This document shows, piece by piece, positions 26,701 through 41,849 of a stretch of 64,000 bases of DNA. Both the position numbers and the translations under genes were made by a program. Source of the DNA: Tenodera sinensis (Eukaryota; Arthropoda; Insecta; Mantodea; Mantidae); NCBI GenBank assembly GCA_030765045.1, contig CM060968.1:113363404-113427403 (forward strand), in the 5' to 3' direction. Numbering within the stretch: the stretch's first letter is position 1; each line of letters opens with the position of its first letter. The notes beneath the pieces were generated by a model. The model was not told the DNA's origin, did not search any database, and was given only the letters and a program-made list of their open reading frames with translations.

Positions 26701-28750
26701 CTTGAGTGTACAATCAAAATGTGTATGTTTTGATGTACATTTCTTGAATGTACAATGAAAATGTGTATGTTTTGATGTACATTCTTGAATGTACAATGAA
26801 AATGTGTATGTTTTGATGTACATTTCTTGAGTGTACAATCAAAATGTGTATGTTTTGATGTACATTTCTTGAATGTACAATGAAAATGTGTATGTTTTGA
26901 TGTACATTTCTTGAATGTACAATCAAAATGTGTATGTTTTGATGTACATTTCTTGAATGTACAATGAAAATGTGTATGTTTTGTTGTACATTTCTTGAAT
27001 GTACAATGAAAATGTGTATGTTTTGATGTACATTTCTTGAATGTACAATGAAAATGTGTATGTTTTGATGTACATTTCTTGAATGTACACTGAAAATGTG
27101 TATTTTTTGATATACATTTCTTGAATGTACACTGAAAATGTGTATGTTTTGATATACATTTCTTGAATGTACACTGAAAATGTGTGTGTTTTGATGTACA
27201 TTTCTTGAATGTACAATGAAAATGTGTATATTTTGATGTACATTCTTTGAATGTACAATGAAAATGTGTATGTTTTGATGTACATTTCTTGAATGTACAA
27301 TGAAAATGTGTATGTTTTGATGTACATTTCTTGAATGTACAATGAAAATGTGTATGTTTTGATGTACATTTCTTGAGTGTACAATCAAAATGTGTTTGTT
27401 TTGATGTACATTTCTTGAATGTACAATGAAAATGTGTATCTTTTGATGTACATTTCTTGAATGTACAATGAAAATGTGTATGTTTTGATGTACATTTCTT
27501 GAATGTACAATGAAAATGTGTATGTTTTGATATACATTTCTTGAATGTACAATGAAAATGTGTATGTTTTGATGTACATTTCCTGAGTGTACAATGAAAA
27601 TGTGTATGTTTTGATGTACATTTCTTGTATATACAATGAAAATTTGTATGTTTTGATGTACATTTCTTGAATGTACACTGAAAATGTGTATGTTTTGATG
27701 TACATTTCCTGAGTGTACAATGAAAATGTGTATGTTTTGATGTACATTTCTCGAATGTACACTGAAAATGTGTGTGTTTTGATGTACATTTCTTGAATGT
27801 ACAATGAAAATGTGTATGTTTTAATGTACATTTCCTGAGTGTACAATGAAAATGTGTATGTTTTGATGTACATTTCTCGAATGTACACTGAAAATGTGTG
27901 TGTTTTGATGTACATTTCTTGAATGTACAATGAAAATGTGTATGTTTTGATGTACATTCCTTGAATGTACAATGAAAATGTGTATGTTTTGATGTACATT
28001 TCTTGAATGTACAATGAAAATGTGTATGTTTTGATATACATTTCTTGAGTGTACAATGAAGATGTGTATGTTTTGATGTACATTTCTTGAATGTACAATG
28101 AAAATGTGTATGTTTTGATATACATTTCTTGAATGTACAATGAAAATGTGTATGTTTTGATGTACATTTCCTGAGTGTACAATGAAAATGTGTATGTTTT
28201 GATGTACATTTCTTGAATGTACAATGAAAATGTGTATGTTTTGATGTACATTTCTTGAGTGTACAATGAAAATGTGTATGTTTTGATGTACATTTCTTGA
28301 ATGTACAATGAAAATGTGTATGTTTTGATGTACATATCTTGAATAAACAATGAAAATGTGTATGCTTTGATGTACATTTCCTGAGTGTACAATGAAAATG
28401 TGTATGTTTTGATGTACATTTCTTGAGTGTACAATGAAGATGTGTATGTTTTGATGTACATTTCTTGAATGTACAATGAGAATGTGTATGCTTTGATGTA
28501 CATTTCTTGAATGTACAATGAAAATGTGTATGTTTTGATGTATATTTCTTGAACGTACAATGAAAATGTGTATGTTTTGATGTGCATTTCTTGAATGTAC
28601 AATGAAAATGTGTATGTTTTGATGTACATTTCTCTAGTGTACAATGAAAATGTGTTTGCTTTGATGTACATTTCTTGTATATACAATGAAAATGTATATG
28701 TTTTGATGTACATTTCTTGAATGTACAGTGAAAATGTGTATGTTTTGATT
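23712..28750 (+). repeat. 5,039-bp higher-order unit D, copy 1
   Basis: 120 monomers less one base. It is a mosaic of three sources. The first 2.0 kb follows unit C at offset 5,417. About 25,735-26,155 follows 10,069-10,490. From 26,156 on it follows the first 2,594 bp of the window at offset 26,155. The downstream copy lies at offset 5,039 (landmark 41-bp unit 26,776 and 31,815). Confidence 0.85.
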
Positions 28751-31700
28751 TACATTTCTTGAATGTACAATGAAAATGTATATCTTTTGCTGTACATTTC
28801 TTGAATGTACAATGAAAATGTGTATGTTTTGATGTACATTTCTTGAATGTACAATGAAAATGTGTATGTTTTGATATACATTTCTTGAATGTACAATGAA
28901 AATGTGTATGTTTTGATGTACATTTCCTGAGTGTACAAAGAAAATGTGTATGTTTTGATGTACATTTCTTGTATATACAATGAAAATTTGTATGTTTTGA
29001 TGTACATTTCTTGAATGTACACTGAAAATGTGTATGTTTTGATGTACATTTCCTGAGTGTACAATGAAAATGTGTATGTTTTGATGTACATTTCTCGAAT
29101 GTACACTGAAAATGTGTGTGTTTTGATGTACATTTCTTGAATGTACAATGAAAATGTGTATGTTTTAATGTACATTTCCTGAGTGTACAATGAAAATGTG
29201 TATGTTTTGATGTACATTTCTCGAATGTACACTGAAAATGTGTGTGTTTTGATGTACATTTCTTGAATGTACAATGAAGATGTGTATGTTTTGATGTACA
29301 TTCCTTGAATGTACAATGAAAATGTGTATGTTTTGATGTACATTTCTTGAATGTACAATGAAAATGTGTATGTTTTGATATACATTTCTTGAGTGTACAA
29401 TGAAGATGTGTATGTTTTGATGTACATTACTTGAATGTACAATGAAAATGTGTATGTTTTGATATACATTTCTTGAATGTACAATGAAAATGTGTATGTT
29501 TTGATGTACATTTCCTGAGTGTACAATGAAAATGTGTATGTTTTGATGTACATTTCTTGAATGTACAATGAAAATGTGTATGTTTTGATGTACATTTCTT
29601 GAGTGTACAATGAAAATGTGTATGTTTTGATGTACATTTCTTGAATGTACAATGAAAATGTGTATGTTTTGATGTACATATCTTGAATAAACAATGAAAA
29701 TGTGTATGTTTTGATGTACATTTCCTGAGTGTACAATGAAAATGTGTATGTTTTGATGTACATTTCTTGAGTGTACAATGAAGATGTGTATGTTTTGATG
29801 TACATTTCTTGAATGTACAATGAGAATGTGTATGCTTTGATGTACATTTCTTGAATGTACAATGAAAATGTGTATGTTTTGATGTATATTTCTTGAACGT
29901 ACAATGAAAATGTGTATGTTTTGATGTGCATTTCTTGAATGTACAATGAAAATGTGTATGTTTTGATGTACATTTCTTTAGTGTACAATGAAGATGTGTG
30001 TGTTTTGATGTACATTTCTTGTATATACAATGAAAATGTGTATGTTTTGATGTACATTTCTTGAATGTAATCTGAAAATGTGTATGTTTTGATGTACATT
30101 TCTTGAATGTACTCTGAAAATGTGTATGTTTTGATGTACATTTCTTGTATATACAATGAAAATGTATATGTTTTGATGTACATTTCTTGAATGTACACTG
30201 AAAATGTGTATGTTTTGATGTACATTTCTTGTATATACAATGAAAATGTGTATGTTTTCCTGTACATTTCTGGTATATACAATGAAAATGTGTATGTTTT
30301 CATAAACATTTCTTGAATGTACACTGAAAATGTGTATGTTTTGATGTACATTTCTTGAGTGTACAATGAAAATGTGTATGTTTTGATGTACACTTCTTGA
30401 ATGTACACTGAAAATGTGTAGGTTTTGATGTACATTTCTTTAATGTACAATGAAAATGTGTATGTTTTGATGTACATTTCTTGAATATAATCTGAAAATG
30501 TGTATGTTTTGATGTACATTTCTTGAATGTACACTGAAAATGTGTATGTTTTGATGTACATTTCTTGAATGTACACTGAAAATGTGTATGTTTTGATGTA
30601 CATTTCTTGAATGTATACTAAAATTGTGTATGTTTTGATGTACATTTCTTGAATGTACACTGAAAATGTGTATGGTTTGATGTACATTTCTTGAATGTAC
30701 ACTGAAAATGTGTATGTTTTGATGTACATTTCTTGTATATACAATGAAAACGTGTATGTTTTGATGTACATTTCTTGAATGTACACTGAAAATGTGTATG
30801 TTTGGATGTACATTTCTTGTATATACAATGAAAATGTGTATGTTTTGATGTACATTTCTCGAATGTACACTGAAAATGTGTATGTTTTGATATACATTTC
30901 TTGAATGTACAATGAAAATGTATATGTTTTCATGTACATTTCTTGAATGTATACTGAAAATTTGTATGTTTTGATGTACATTTCTTGAATGTACACTGAA
31001 AATGTGTATGTTTTGATGTACATTTCTTGAGTGTACAATGAAAATGTGTATGTTTTGATGTACATTTCTTGTATATACAATGAAAATGTGTATGTTTTGA
31101 TGTACATTTCTTGAATGTACACTGAAAATGTCTATGTTTTGATGTACATTTCTTGTATATACAATGAAAATGTATATGTTTTGATGTACATTTCTTGAAT
31201 GTACACTGAAAATGTGTATGTTTTGATATACATTTCTTGAATGTACACTGAAAATGTGTATGTTTTGATGTACATTTCTTGAATGTACACTGAAAATGTG
31301 TATGTTTTGATGTACATTTCTTGAATGTATACTAAAAATGTGTATGTTTTGATGTACATTTCTTGAATGTACACTGAAAATGTGTATGTTTTGATGTACA
31401 TTTCTTGAATGCACACTGAAAATGTGTATGTTTTGATGTACATTTCTTGAATGTACAATGAAAATGTGTATGTTTTTATGTACATTTCTTGAATGTACAA
31501 TGAAAATGTGTATGTTTTGATGTACATTTCTTGAATGTACAATGAAAATGTGTATTGTTTGATGTACATTTCTTGAATGTACAATGAAAATGTGTATGTT
31601 TTGATGTACATTTCTTGAATGTACAATGAAAATGTGTATGTTTTGATGTACATTTCTTGAGTGTACAATCAAAATGTGTATGTTTTGATGTACATTTCTT

Positions 31701-33789
31701 GAATGTACAATGAAAATGTGTATGTTTTGATGTACATTTCTTGAGTGTACAATCAAAATGTGTATGTTTTGATGTACATTTCTTGAATGTACAATGAAAA
31801 TGTGTATGTTTTGATGTACATTCTTGAATGTACAATGAAAATGTGTATGTTTTGATGTACATTTCTTGAGTGTACAATCAAAATGTGTATGTTTTGATGT
31901 ACATTTCTTGAATGTACAATGAAAATGTGTATGTTTTGATGTACATTTCTTGAATGTACAATCAAAATGTGTATGTTTTGATGTACATTTCTTGAATGTA
32001 CAATGAAAATGTGTATGTTTTGTTGTACATTTCTTGAATGTACAATGAAAATGTGTATGTTTTGATGTACATTTCTTGAATGTACAATGAAAATGTGTAT
32101 GTTTTGATGTACATTTCTTGAATGTACACTGAAAATGTGTATTTTTTGATATACATTTCTTGAATGTACACTGAAAATGTGTATGTTTTGATATACATTT
32201 CTTGAATGTACACTGAAAGTGTGTGTGTTTTGATGTACATTTCTTGAATGTACAATGAAAATGTGTATATTTTGATGTACATTCTTTGAATGTACAATGA
32301 AAATGTGTATGTTTTGATGTACATTTCTTGAATGTACAATGAAAATGTGTATGTTTTGATGTACATTTCTTGAATGTACAATGAAAATGTGTATGTTTTG
32401 ATGTACATTTCTTGAGTGTACAATCAAAATGTGTTTGTTTTGATGTACATTTCTTGAATGTACAATGAAAATGTGTATCTTTTGATGTACATTTCTTGAA
32501 TGTACAATGAAAATGTGTATGTTTTGATGTACATTTCTTGAATGTACAATGAAAATGTGTATGTTTTGATATACATTTCTTGAATGTACAATGAAAATGT
32601 GTATGTTTTGATGTACATTTCCTGAGTGTACAATGAAAATGTGTATGTTTTGATGTACATTTCTTGTATATACAATGAAAATTTGTATGTTTTGATGTAC
32701 ATTTCTTGAATGTACACTGAAAATGTGTATGTTTTGATGTACATTTCCTGAGTGTACAATGAAAATGTGTATGTTTTGATGTACATTTCTCGAATGTACA
32801 CTGAAAATGTGTGTGTTTTGATGTACATTTCTTGAATGTACAATGAAAATGTGTATGTTTTAATGTACATTTCCTGAGTGTACAATGAAAATGTGTATGT
32901 TTTGATGTACATTTCTCGAATGTACACTGAAAATGTGTGTGTTTTGATGTACATTTCTTGAATGTACAATGAAAATGTGTATGTTTTGATGTACATTCCT
33001 TGAATGTACAATGAAAATGTGTATGTTTTGATGTACATTTCTTGAATGTACAATGAAAATGTGTATGTTTTGATATACATTTCTTGAGTGTACAATGAAG
33101 ATGTGTATGTTTTGATGTACATTTCTTGAATGTACAATGAAAATGTGTATGTTTTGATATACATTTCTTGAATGTACAATGACAATGTGTATGTTTTGAT
33201 GTACATTTCCTGAGTGTACAATGAAAATGTGTATGTTTTGATGTACATTTCTTGAATGTACAATGAAAATGTGTATGTTTTGATGTACATTTCTTGAGTG
33301 TACAATGAAAATGTGTATGTTTTGATGTACATTTCTTGAATGTACAATGAAAATGTGTATGTTTTGATGTACATATCTTGAATAAACAATGAAAATGTGT
33401 ATGTTTTGATGTACATTTCCTGAGTGTACAATGAAAATGTGTATGTTTTGATGTACATTTCTTGAGTGTACAATGAAGATGTGTATGTTTTGATGTACAT
33501 TTCTTGAATGTACAATGAGAATGTGTATGCTTTGATGTACATTTCTTGAATGTACAATGAAAATGTGTATGTTTTGATGTATATTTCTTGAACGTACAAT
33601 GAAAATGTGTATGTTTTGATGTGCATTTCTTGAATGTACAATGAAAATGTGTATGTTTTGATGTACATTTCTCTAGTGTACAATGAAAATGTGTTTGCTT
33701 TGATGTACATTTCTTGTATATACAATGAAAATGTATATGTTTTGATGTACATTTCTTGAATGTACAGTGAAAATGTGTATGTTTTGATT
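28751..33789 (+). repeat. 5,039-bp higher-order unit D, copy 2
   Basis: Tandem copy of 23,712-28,750 with scattered substitutions. The junction is marked by GATTTACATTTC at 28,746, and the first monomer after it carries two changes (GTATATC and TTGCTG). At the far end the sequence does not return to the start of D but continues as the window does after 2,594. Confidence 0.85.
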
Positions 33790-36709
33790 TACATTTCTTG
33801 AATGTACACTGAAAATGTGTATGTGTTGATGTACATTTCTTTAGTGTACAATGAAGATGTGTGTGTTTTGATGTACATTTCTTGTATATACAATGAAAAT
33901 GTGTATGTTTTGATGTACATTTCTTGAATGTAATCTGAAAATGTGTATGTTTTGATGTACATTTCTTGAATGTACACTGAAAATGTGTATGTTTTGATGT
34001 ACATTTCTTGTATATACAATGAAAATGTATATGTTTTGATGTACATTTCTTGAATGTACACTGAAAATGTGTATGTTTTGATGTACATTTCTTGTATATA
34101 CAATGAAAATGTGTATGTTTTCCTTTACATTTCTGGTATATACAATGAAAATGTGTATGTTTTCATAAACATTTCTTGAATGTACACTGAAAATGTGTAT
34201 GTTTTGATGTACATTTCTTGAGTGTACAATGAAAATGTGTATGTTTTGATGTACACTTCTTGAATGTACACTGAAAATGTGTAGGTTTTGATGTACCTTT
34301 CTTTAATGTACAATGAAAATGTGTATGTTTTGATGTACATTTCTTGAATATAATCTGAAAATGTGTATGTTTTGATGTACATTTCTTGAATGTACAATGA
34401 AAATGTGTGTTTTGATATACATTTCTTGAATGTACAATGAAAAAGCGTGTTTTGATGTACATTTCTTGAGTGTACAATGAAAATGTGTATGTTTTGATGT
34501 ACATTTCTTGAGTGTACAATGAAAATGTGTATGTTTTGATGTACATTTCTTGAATGTACAATGAAAATGTGTATGTTTTGATCTACATTTCTTGAATGTA
34601 CAATGAAAATGTGTATGTTTTGATGTACATTTCTTGAATGTACACTGAAAATGTGTATGTTTTGATGTACATTTCTTTAGTGTAGAATGAAAATGTGTAT
34701 GTTTTGATGTACATTTCTTGTATATACAATGAAAATGTGTATGTTTTGATGTACATTTCTTGAATGTACACTGAAAATGTGTATGTTTTGATTAACATTT
34801 CTTGAATGTACAATGAAAATGTATATGTTTTCATGTACATTTCTTGAATGTATACTGAAAATGTGTATGTTTTGATGTACATTTCTTGAATGTACACTGA
34901 AAATGTGTATGTTTTGATGTACATTTCTTGTATATACAATGAAAATGTGTATGTTTTGATGTACATTTCTTGAATGTAATCTGAAAACGTGTATGTTTTG
35001 ATATACATTTCTTGAATGTACAATGAAAATGTATATGTTTTCATGTACATTTCTTGAATGTACACTGAAAATGTGTATGTTCTGATGTACATTTCTTGTA
35101 TATACAATGAAAATGTATATGTTTTGATGTACATTTCTTGAATGTACACTGAAAATGTGTATGTTTTGATGTACATTTCTTGTATATACAATGAAAATGT
35201 GTATGTTTTGATGTACATTTCTTGAGTGTACAATGAAAATGCGTATGTTTTGATGTACATTTCTTGAATGTACACTGAAAATGTGTAGGTTTTGATGTAC
35301 ATTTCTTTAATGTACAATGAAAATGTGTATGTTTTGATGTACAGATCTTGTATATACCATGAAAATTTGTATGTTTTGATGTACATTTCTTGAATGTACA
35401 CTGAAAATGTGTATGTTTTGATGTATATTTCTTGAATGTACACTGAAAATGAGTATGTTTTTATGTACATTTCTTGAATGTACACTGAAAATGTGTATGT
35501 TTTGATGTACATTTCTTGAATATACAATGAAAATGTGTATGTTTTGATGTACATTTCTTGAATGTACACTGAAAATGTGTATGTTTTGATGTACATTTCT
35601 TGAATGTACAATGAAAATGTGTATGTTTTGATGTACATTTCTTGAGTGTACAATGAAAATGTGTATGTTTTGATGTACATTTCTTGAATGTACAATGAAA
35701 ATGTGTATGTTTTGATGTACATTTCTTGAATGTACAATGAAAATGTGTATGTTTTGATGTACATTTCTTGAATGTACACTGAAAATGTGTATGTTTTGAT
35801 GTACATTTCTTGAGTGTACAATGAAAATGTGTATGTTTTGATGTACATTTCTTGTATATACAATGAAAATGTGTATGTTTTGATGTATATTTCTAGAATG
35901 TACAATGAAAATGTGTATGTTTTGATGTACATTTCTTGAATGTACAATGAAAATGTGTATGTTTAAATGTACATTTCTTGAATGTACACTGAAAATGTGT
36001 ATGTTTTGATGTACATTTCTTGTATATACAATGAAAATGTGTATGTTTTGATGTACATTTCTTGAATGTACACTGAAAATGTGTATGTTTTGATATACAT
36101 TTCTTGAATGTACAATGAAAATGTATGTTTTCATGTACATTTCTTGAATGTATACTAAAAATGTGTATGTTTTGATGTACATTTCTTGAATGTACACTGA
36201 AAATGTGTATGTTTTGATGTACATTTCTTGTATATACAATGAAAATGTGTATGTTTTGATGTACATTTCTTGAATGTACCCTGAAAATGTGTATGTTTTG
36301 ATGTACATTTCTTGAATGTACACTGAAAATGTGTATGTTTTGATGTACATTTCTTGAATGTATACTAAAAATGTGTATGTTTTGATGTACATTTCTTGAA
36401 TGTACACTGGAAATGTGTAGGGTTTGATGTACATTTCTTGAATGTACACTGAAAATGTGTATGTTTTGATGTACATTTCTTGTATATACAATGAAAATGT
36501 GTATGTTTTGATGTACATTTCTTGAATGTACACTGAAAATGTGTATGTTTTGATGTACATTTCTTGTATATACAATGAAAATGTGTATGTTTTGATGTAC
36601 ATTTCTCGAATGTACACTGAAAATGTGTATGTTTTGATATACATTTCTTGAATGTACAATGAAAATGTATATGTTTTCATGTACATTTCTTGAATGTATA
36701 CTGAAAATT
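33790..36709 (+). repeat. Single copy of the distal part of unit A
   Basis: Colinear with 2,595-5,515 (and with 7,336-10,258). It shares GTGTGTTTTG near 34,404, the CAGATCTTGTATATACC monomer near 35,342, GATGTATATTTCTAG near 35,882 and the GTTTAAATG unit near 35,962. Two extra 2-bp losses (GCGTGTTTTG near 34,446 and AATGTATGTTTTC near 36,121) are private. Unit A is present once here and twice at the left of the window. Confidence 0.8.
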
Positions 36710-38977
36710 TGTATGTTTTGATGTACATTTCTTGAATGTACACTGAAAATGTGTATGTTTTGAGGTACATTTCTTGAGTGTACAATGAAAATGTGTATGT
36801 TTTGATGTACATTTCTTGTATATACATTGAAAATGTGTATGTTTTGATGTACATTTCTTGAATGTACACTGAAAATGTGTATGTTTTGATGTACATTTCT
36901 TGTATATACAATGAAAATGTGTATGTTTTGATGTACATTTCTTGAATGTACACTGAAAATGTGTATGTTTTGATATACATTTCTTGAATGTACACTGAAA
37001 ATGTGTATGTTTTGATGTACATTTCTTGAATGTACACTGAAAATGTGTAGGTTTTGATGTACATTTCTTGAATGTATACTAAAAATGTGTATGTTTTGAT
37101 GTACATTTCTTGAATGTACACTGAAAATGTGTATGTTTTGATGTACATTTCTTGAATGCACACTGAAAATGTGTATGTTTTGATGTACATTTCTTGAATG
37201 TACACTGAAAATGTGTATGTTTTGATCTACATTTGTTGAATGTACAATGAGAATGTGTATGTTTTGATGTACATTTCTTGAGTGTACAATCAAAATGTGT
37301 ATGTTTTGATGTACATTTCTTGAATGTACAATGAAAATGTGTATGTTTTCATGTACATTTCTTGAATGTACAATGAGAATGTGTATGTTTTGATGTACAT
37401 TTCTTTAGTGTACAATGAAAATGTGTTTGCTTTGATGTACATTTCTTGAATGTACACTGAAAATGTGTATGTTTTAATGTACATTTCTTGAATGTACAAT
37501 GAAAATGTGTATGTTTTGATGTACATTTCTTGAATGTACAATGAGAATGTGTATGTTTTGATGTACATTTCTTGAATGTACAATGAGAATGTGTATGTTT
37601 TGATGTACATTTCTTTAGTGTACAATGAAAATGTGTTTGCTTTGATGTACATTTCTTGAATGTACACTGAAAATGTGTATGTTTTGATGTACATTTCTTG
37701 AATGTACAATGAAAATGTGTATGTTTTGATGTACATTTCTTGAATGTACACTGAAAATGTGTATGTTTTGATGTACATTTCTTGAATGTACAATGAAAAT
37801 GTGTATGTTTTGATGTACATTTCTTGAATGTACAATGAGAATGTGTATGTTTTGATGTACATTTCTTTAGTGTACAATGAAAATGTGTTTGCTTTGATGT
37901 ACATTTCTTGAATGTACACTGAAAATGTGTATGTTTTGATGTACATTTCTTGTATATACAATGAAAATGTGTATGTTTTGATGTACATTTCTTGAATGTA
38001 CACTGAAAATGTGTATGTTTTGATGTACATTTCTTGTATATACAATGAAAATGTGTATGTTTTGATGTACATTTCTTGAATGTACACTGAAAATGTGTAT
38101 GTTTTGATGTACATTTCTTGAATGTACAATGAAAATGTGTATGTTTTGATGTACATTTCTTGAATGTACACTGAAAATGTGTATGCTTTGATGTACATTT
38201 CTTGAATGTACAATGAGAATGTGTATGTATTGATGTACATTTCTTTAATGTACAATGAAAATGTGTATGTTTTGATGTACATATCTTGAATGTACACTGA
38301 AAATGTGTATGTTTTGATGTACATTTCTTGTATATACAATGAAAATGTGTATGTTTTGATGTACATTTCTTGAATGTACACTGAAAATGTGTATGTTTTG
38401 ATGTACATTTCTTGTATATACAATGAAAATGTGTATGTTTTGATGTACATTTCTCGAATGTACACTGAAAATGTGTATGTTTTGATCTACATTTCTTGAA
38501 TGTACAATGAAAATGTATATGTTTTCATGTACATTTCTTGAATGTATACTGAAAATTTGTATGTTTTGATGTACATTTCTTGAATGTACACTGAAAATGT
38601 GTATGTTTTGATGTACATTTCTTGAGTGTACAATGAAAATGTGTATGTTTTGATGTACATTTCTTGTATATACAATGAAAATGTGTATGTTTTGATGTAC
38701 ATTTCTTAAATGTACACTGAAAATGTGTATGTTTTGATGTACATTTCTTGTATATACAATGAAAATGTGTATGTTTTGATGTACATTTCTTGTATATACA
38801 ATGAAAATGTGTATGTTTTGATGTACATTTCTTGAATGTACACTGAAAATGTGTATGTTTTGATATACATTTCTTGAATGTACACTGAAAATGTGTATGT
38901 TTTGATGTACATTTCTTGAATGTACACTGAAAATGTGTATGTTTGGATGTACATTACTTGAATGTATACTAAAAATG
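36710..38977 (+). repeat. 2,268-bp higher-order unit E, copy 1
   Basis: Exactly 54 monomers. The offset to copy 2 is 2,268 (TTTTGAGGTAC at 36,758 and 39,026). A 391-codon open stretch at 37,290-38,465 is identical in translation to 39,558-40,733. The first 1.6 kb is colinear with 10,260-11,890. From about 38,340 the unit repeats its own upstream neighbour (36,492 on) at an offset of 1,848 (44 monomers). Confidence 0.85.
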
Positions 38978-41245
38978 TGTATGTTTTGATGTACATTTCT
39001 TGAATGTACACTGAAAATGTGTATGTTTTGAGGTACATTTCTTGAGTGTACAATGAAAATGTGTATGTTTTGATGTACATTTCTTGTATATACATTGAAA
39101 ATGTGTATGTTTTGATGTACATTTCTTGAATGTACACTGAAAATGTGTATGTTTTGATGTACATTTCTTGTATATACAATGAAAATGTGTATGTTTTGAT
39201 GTACATTTCTTGAATGTACACTGAAAATGTGTATGTTTTGATATACATTTCTTGAATGTACACTGAAAATGTGTATGTTTTGATGTACATTTCTTGAATG
39301 TACACTGAAAATGTGTAGGTTTTGATGTACATTTCTTGAATGTATACTAAAAATGTGTATGTTTTGATGTACATTTCTTGAATGTACACTGAAAATGTGT
39401 ATGTTTTGATGTACATTTCTTGAATGCACACTGAAAATGTGTATGTTTTGATGTACATTTCTTGAATGTACACTGAAAATGTGTATGTTTTGATCTACAT
39501 TTGTTGAATGTACAATGAGAATGTGTATGTTTTGATGTACATTTCTTGAGTGTACAATCAAAATGTGTATGTTTTGATGTACATTTCTTGAATGTACAAT
39601 GAAAATGTGTATGTTTTCATGTACATTTCTTGAATGTACAATGAGAATGTGTATGTTTTGATGTACATTTCTTTAGTGTACAATGAAAATGTGTTTGCTT
39701 TGATGTACATTTCTTGAATGTACACTGAAAATGTGTATGTTTTGATGTACATTTCTTGAATGTACAATGAAAATGTGTATGTTTTGATGTACATTTCTTG
39801 AATGTACAATGAGAATGTGTATGTTTTGATGTACATTTCTTGAATGTACAATGAGAATGTGTATGTTTTGATGTACATTTCTTTAGTGTACAATGAAAAT
39901 GTGTTTGCTTTGATGTACATTTCTTGAATGTACACTGAAAATGTGTATGTTTTGATGTACATTTCTTGAATGTACAATGAAAATGTGTATGTTTTGATGT
40001 ACATTTCTTGAATGTACACTGAAAATGTGTATGTTTTGATGTACATTTCTTGAATGTACAATGAAAATGTGTATGTTTTGATGTACATTTCTTGAATGTA
40101 CAATGAGAATGTGTATGTTTTGATGTACATTTCTTTAGTGTACAATGAAAATGTGTTTGCTTTGATGTACATTTCTTGAATGTACACTGAAAATGTGTAT
40201 GTTTTGATGTACATTTCTTGTATATACAATGAAAATGTGTATGTTTTGATGTACATTTCTTGAATGTACACTGAAAATGTGTATGTTTTGATGTACATTT
40301 CTTGTATATACAATGAAAATGTGTATGTTTTGATGTACATTTCTTGAATGTACACTGAAAATGTGTATGTTTTGATGTACATTTCTTGAATGTACAATGA
40401 AAATGTGTATGTTTTGATGTACATTTCTTGAATGTACACTGAAAATGTGTATGCTTTGATGTACATTTCTTGAATGTACAATGAGAATGTGTATGTATTG
40501 ATGTACATTTCTTTAATGTACAATGAAAATGTGTATGTTTTGATGTACATATCTTGAATGTACACTGAAAATGTGTATGTTTTGATGTACATTTCTTGTA
40601 TATACAATGAAAATGTGTATGTTTTGATGTACATTTCTTGAATGTACACTGAAAATGTGTATGTTTTGATGTACATTTCTTGTATATACAATGAAAATGT
40701 GTATGTTTTGATGTACATTTCTCGAATGTACACTGAAAATGTGTATGTTTTGATCTACATTTCTTGAATGTACAATGAAAATGTATATGTTTTCATGTAC
40801 ATTTCTTGAATGTATACTGAAAATTTGTATGTTTTGATGTACATTTCTTGAATGTACACTGAAAATGTGTATGTTTTGATGTACATTTCTTGAGTGTACA
40901 ATGAAAATGTGTATGTTTTGATGTACATTTCTTGTATATACAATGAAAATGTGTATGTTTTGATGTACATTTCTTAAATGTACACTGAAAATGTGTATGT
41001 TTTGATGTACATTTCTTGTATATACAATGAAAATGTGTATGTTTTGATGTACATTTCTTGTATATACAATGAAAATGTGTATGTTTTGATGTACATTTCT
41101 TGAATGTACACTGAAAATGTGTATGTTTTGATATACATTTCTTGAATGTACACTGAAAATGTGTATGTTTTGATGTACATTTCTTGAATGTACACTGAAA
41201 ATGTGTATGTTTGGATGTACATTACTTGAATGTATACTAAAAATG
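38978..41245 (+). repeat. 2,268-bp higher-order unit E, copy 2
   Basis: Tandem copy of 36,710-38,977. The match fades between 41,274 and 41,300, where GAGG in the expected position is GATG. This is the last of the near-identical large blocks of the left part. Confidence 0.85.
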
Positions 41246-41849
41246 TGTATGTTTTGATGTACATTTCTTGAATATACACTGAAAATGTGTATGTTTTGAT
41301 GTACATTTCTTGAATGTACACTGAAAATGTGTATGTTTTGATGTACATTTCTTGAATGTATACTAAAAATGTGTATGCTTTGATGTACATTTCTTGAATG
41401 TACACTGAAAATGTGTATGTTTTGATGTACATTTCTTGAATGTACACTGAAAATGTGTATGTTTTGATGTACATTTCTTGTATATACAATGAAAATGTGT
41501 ATGTTTTGATGTACATTTCTTGAATGTACACTGAAAGTGTGTATGTTTTGATATACATTTCTTGAATGTACAACGAAAATGTATATGTTTTCATGTACAT
41601 TTCTTGAATGTATACTGAAAATGTGTATGTTTTGATGTACATTTCTTGAATGTACACTGAAAATGTGTATGTTTTGATGTACATTTCTTGAGTGTACAAT
41701 GAAAATGTCTATGTTTTGATGTACATTTCTTGTATATACAATGAAAATGTGTATGTTTTGATGTATATTTCTAGAATGTACTATGAAAATGTGTATGTTT
41801 TGATGTACATTTCTTGAATGTACAATGAAAATGTGTATGTTTAAATGTA

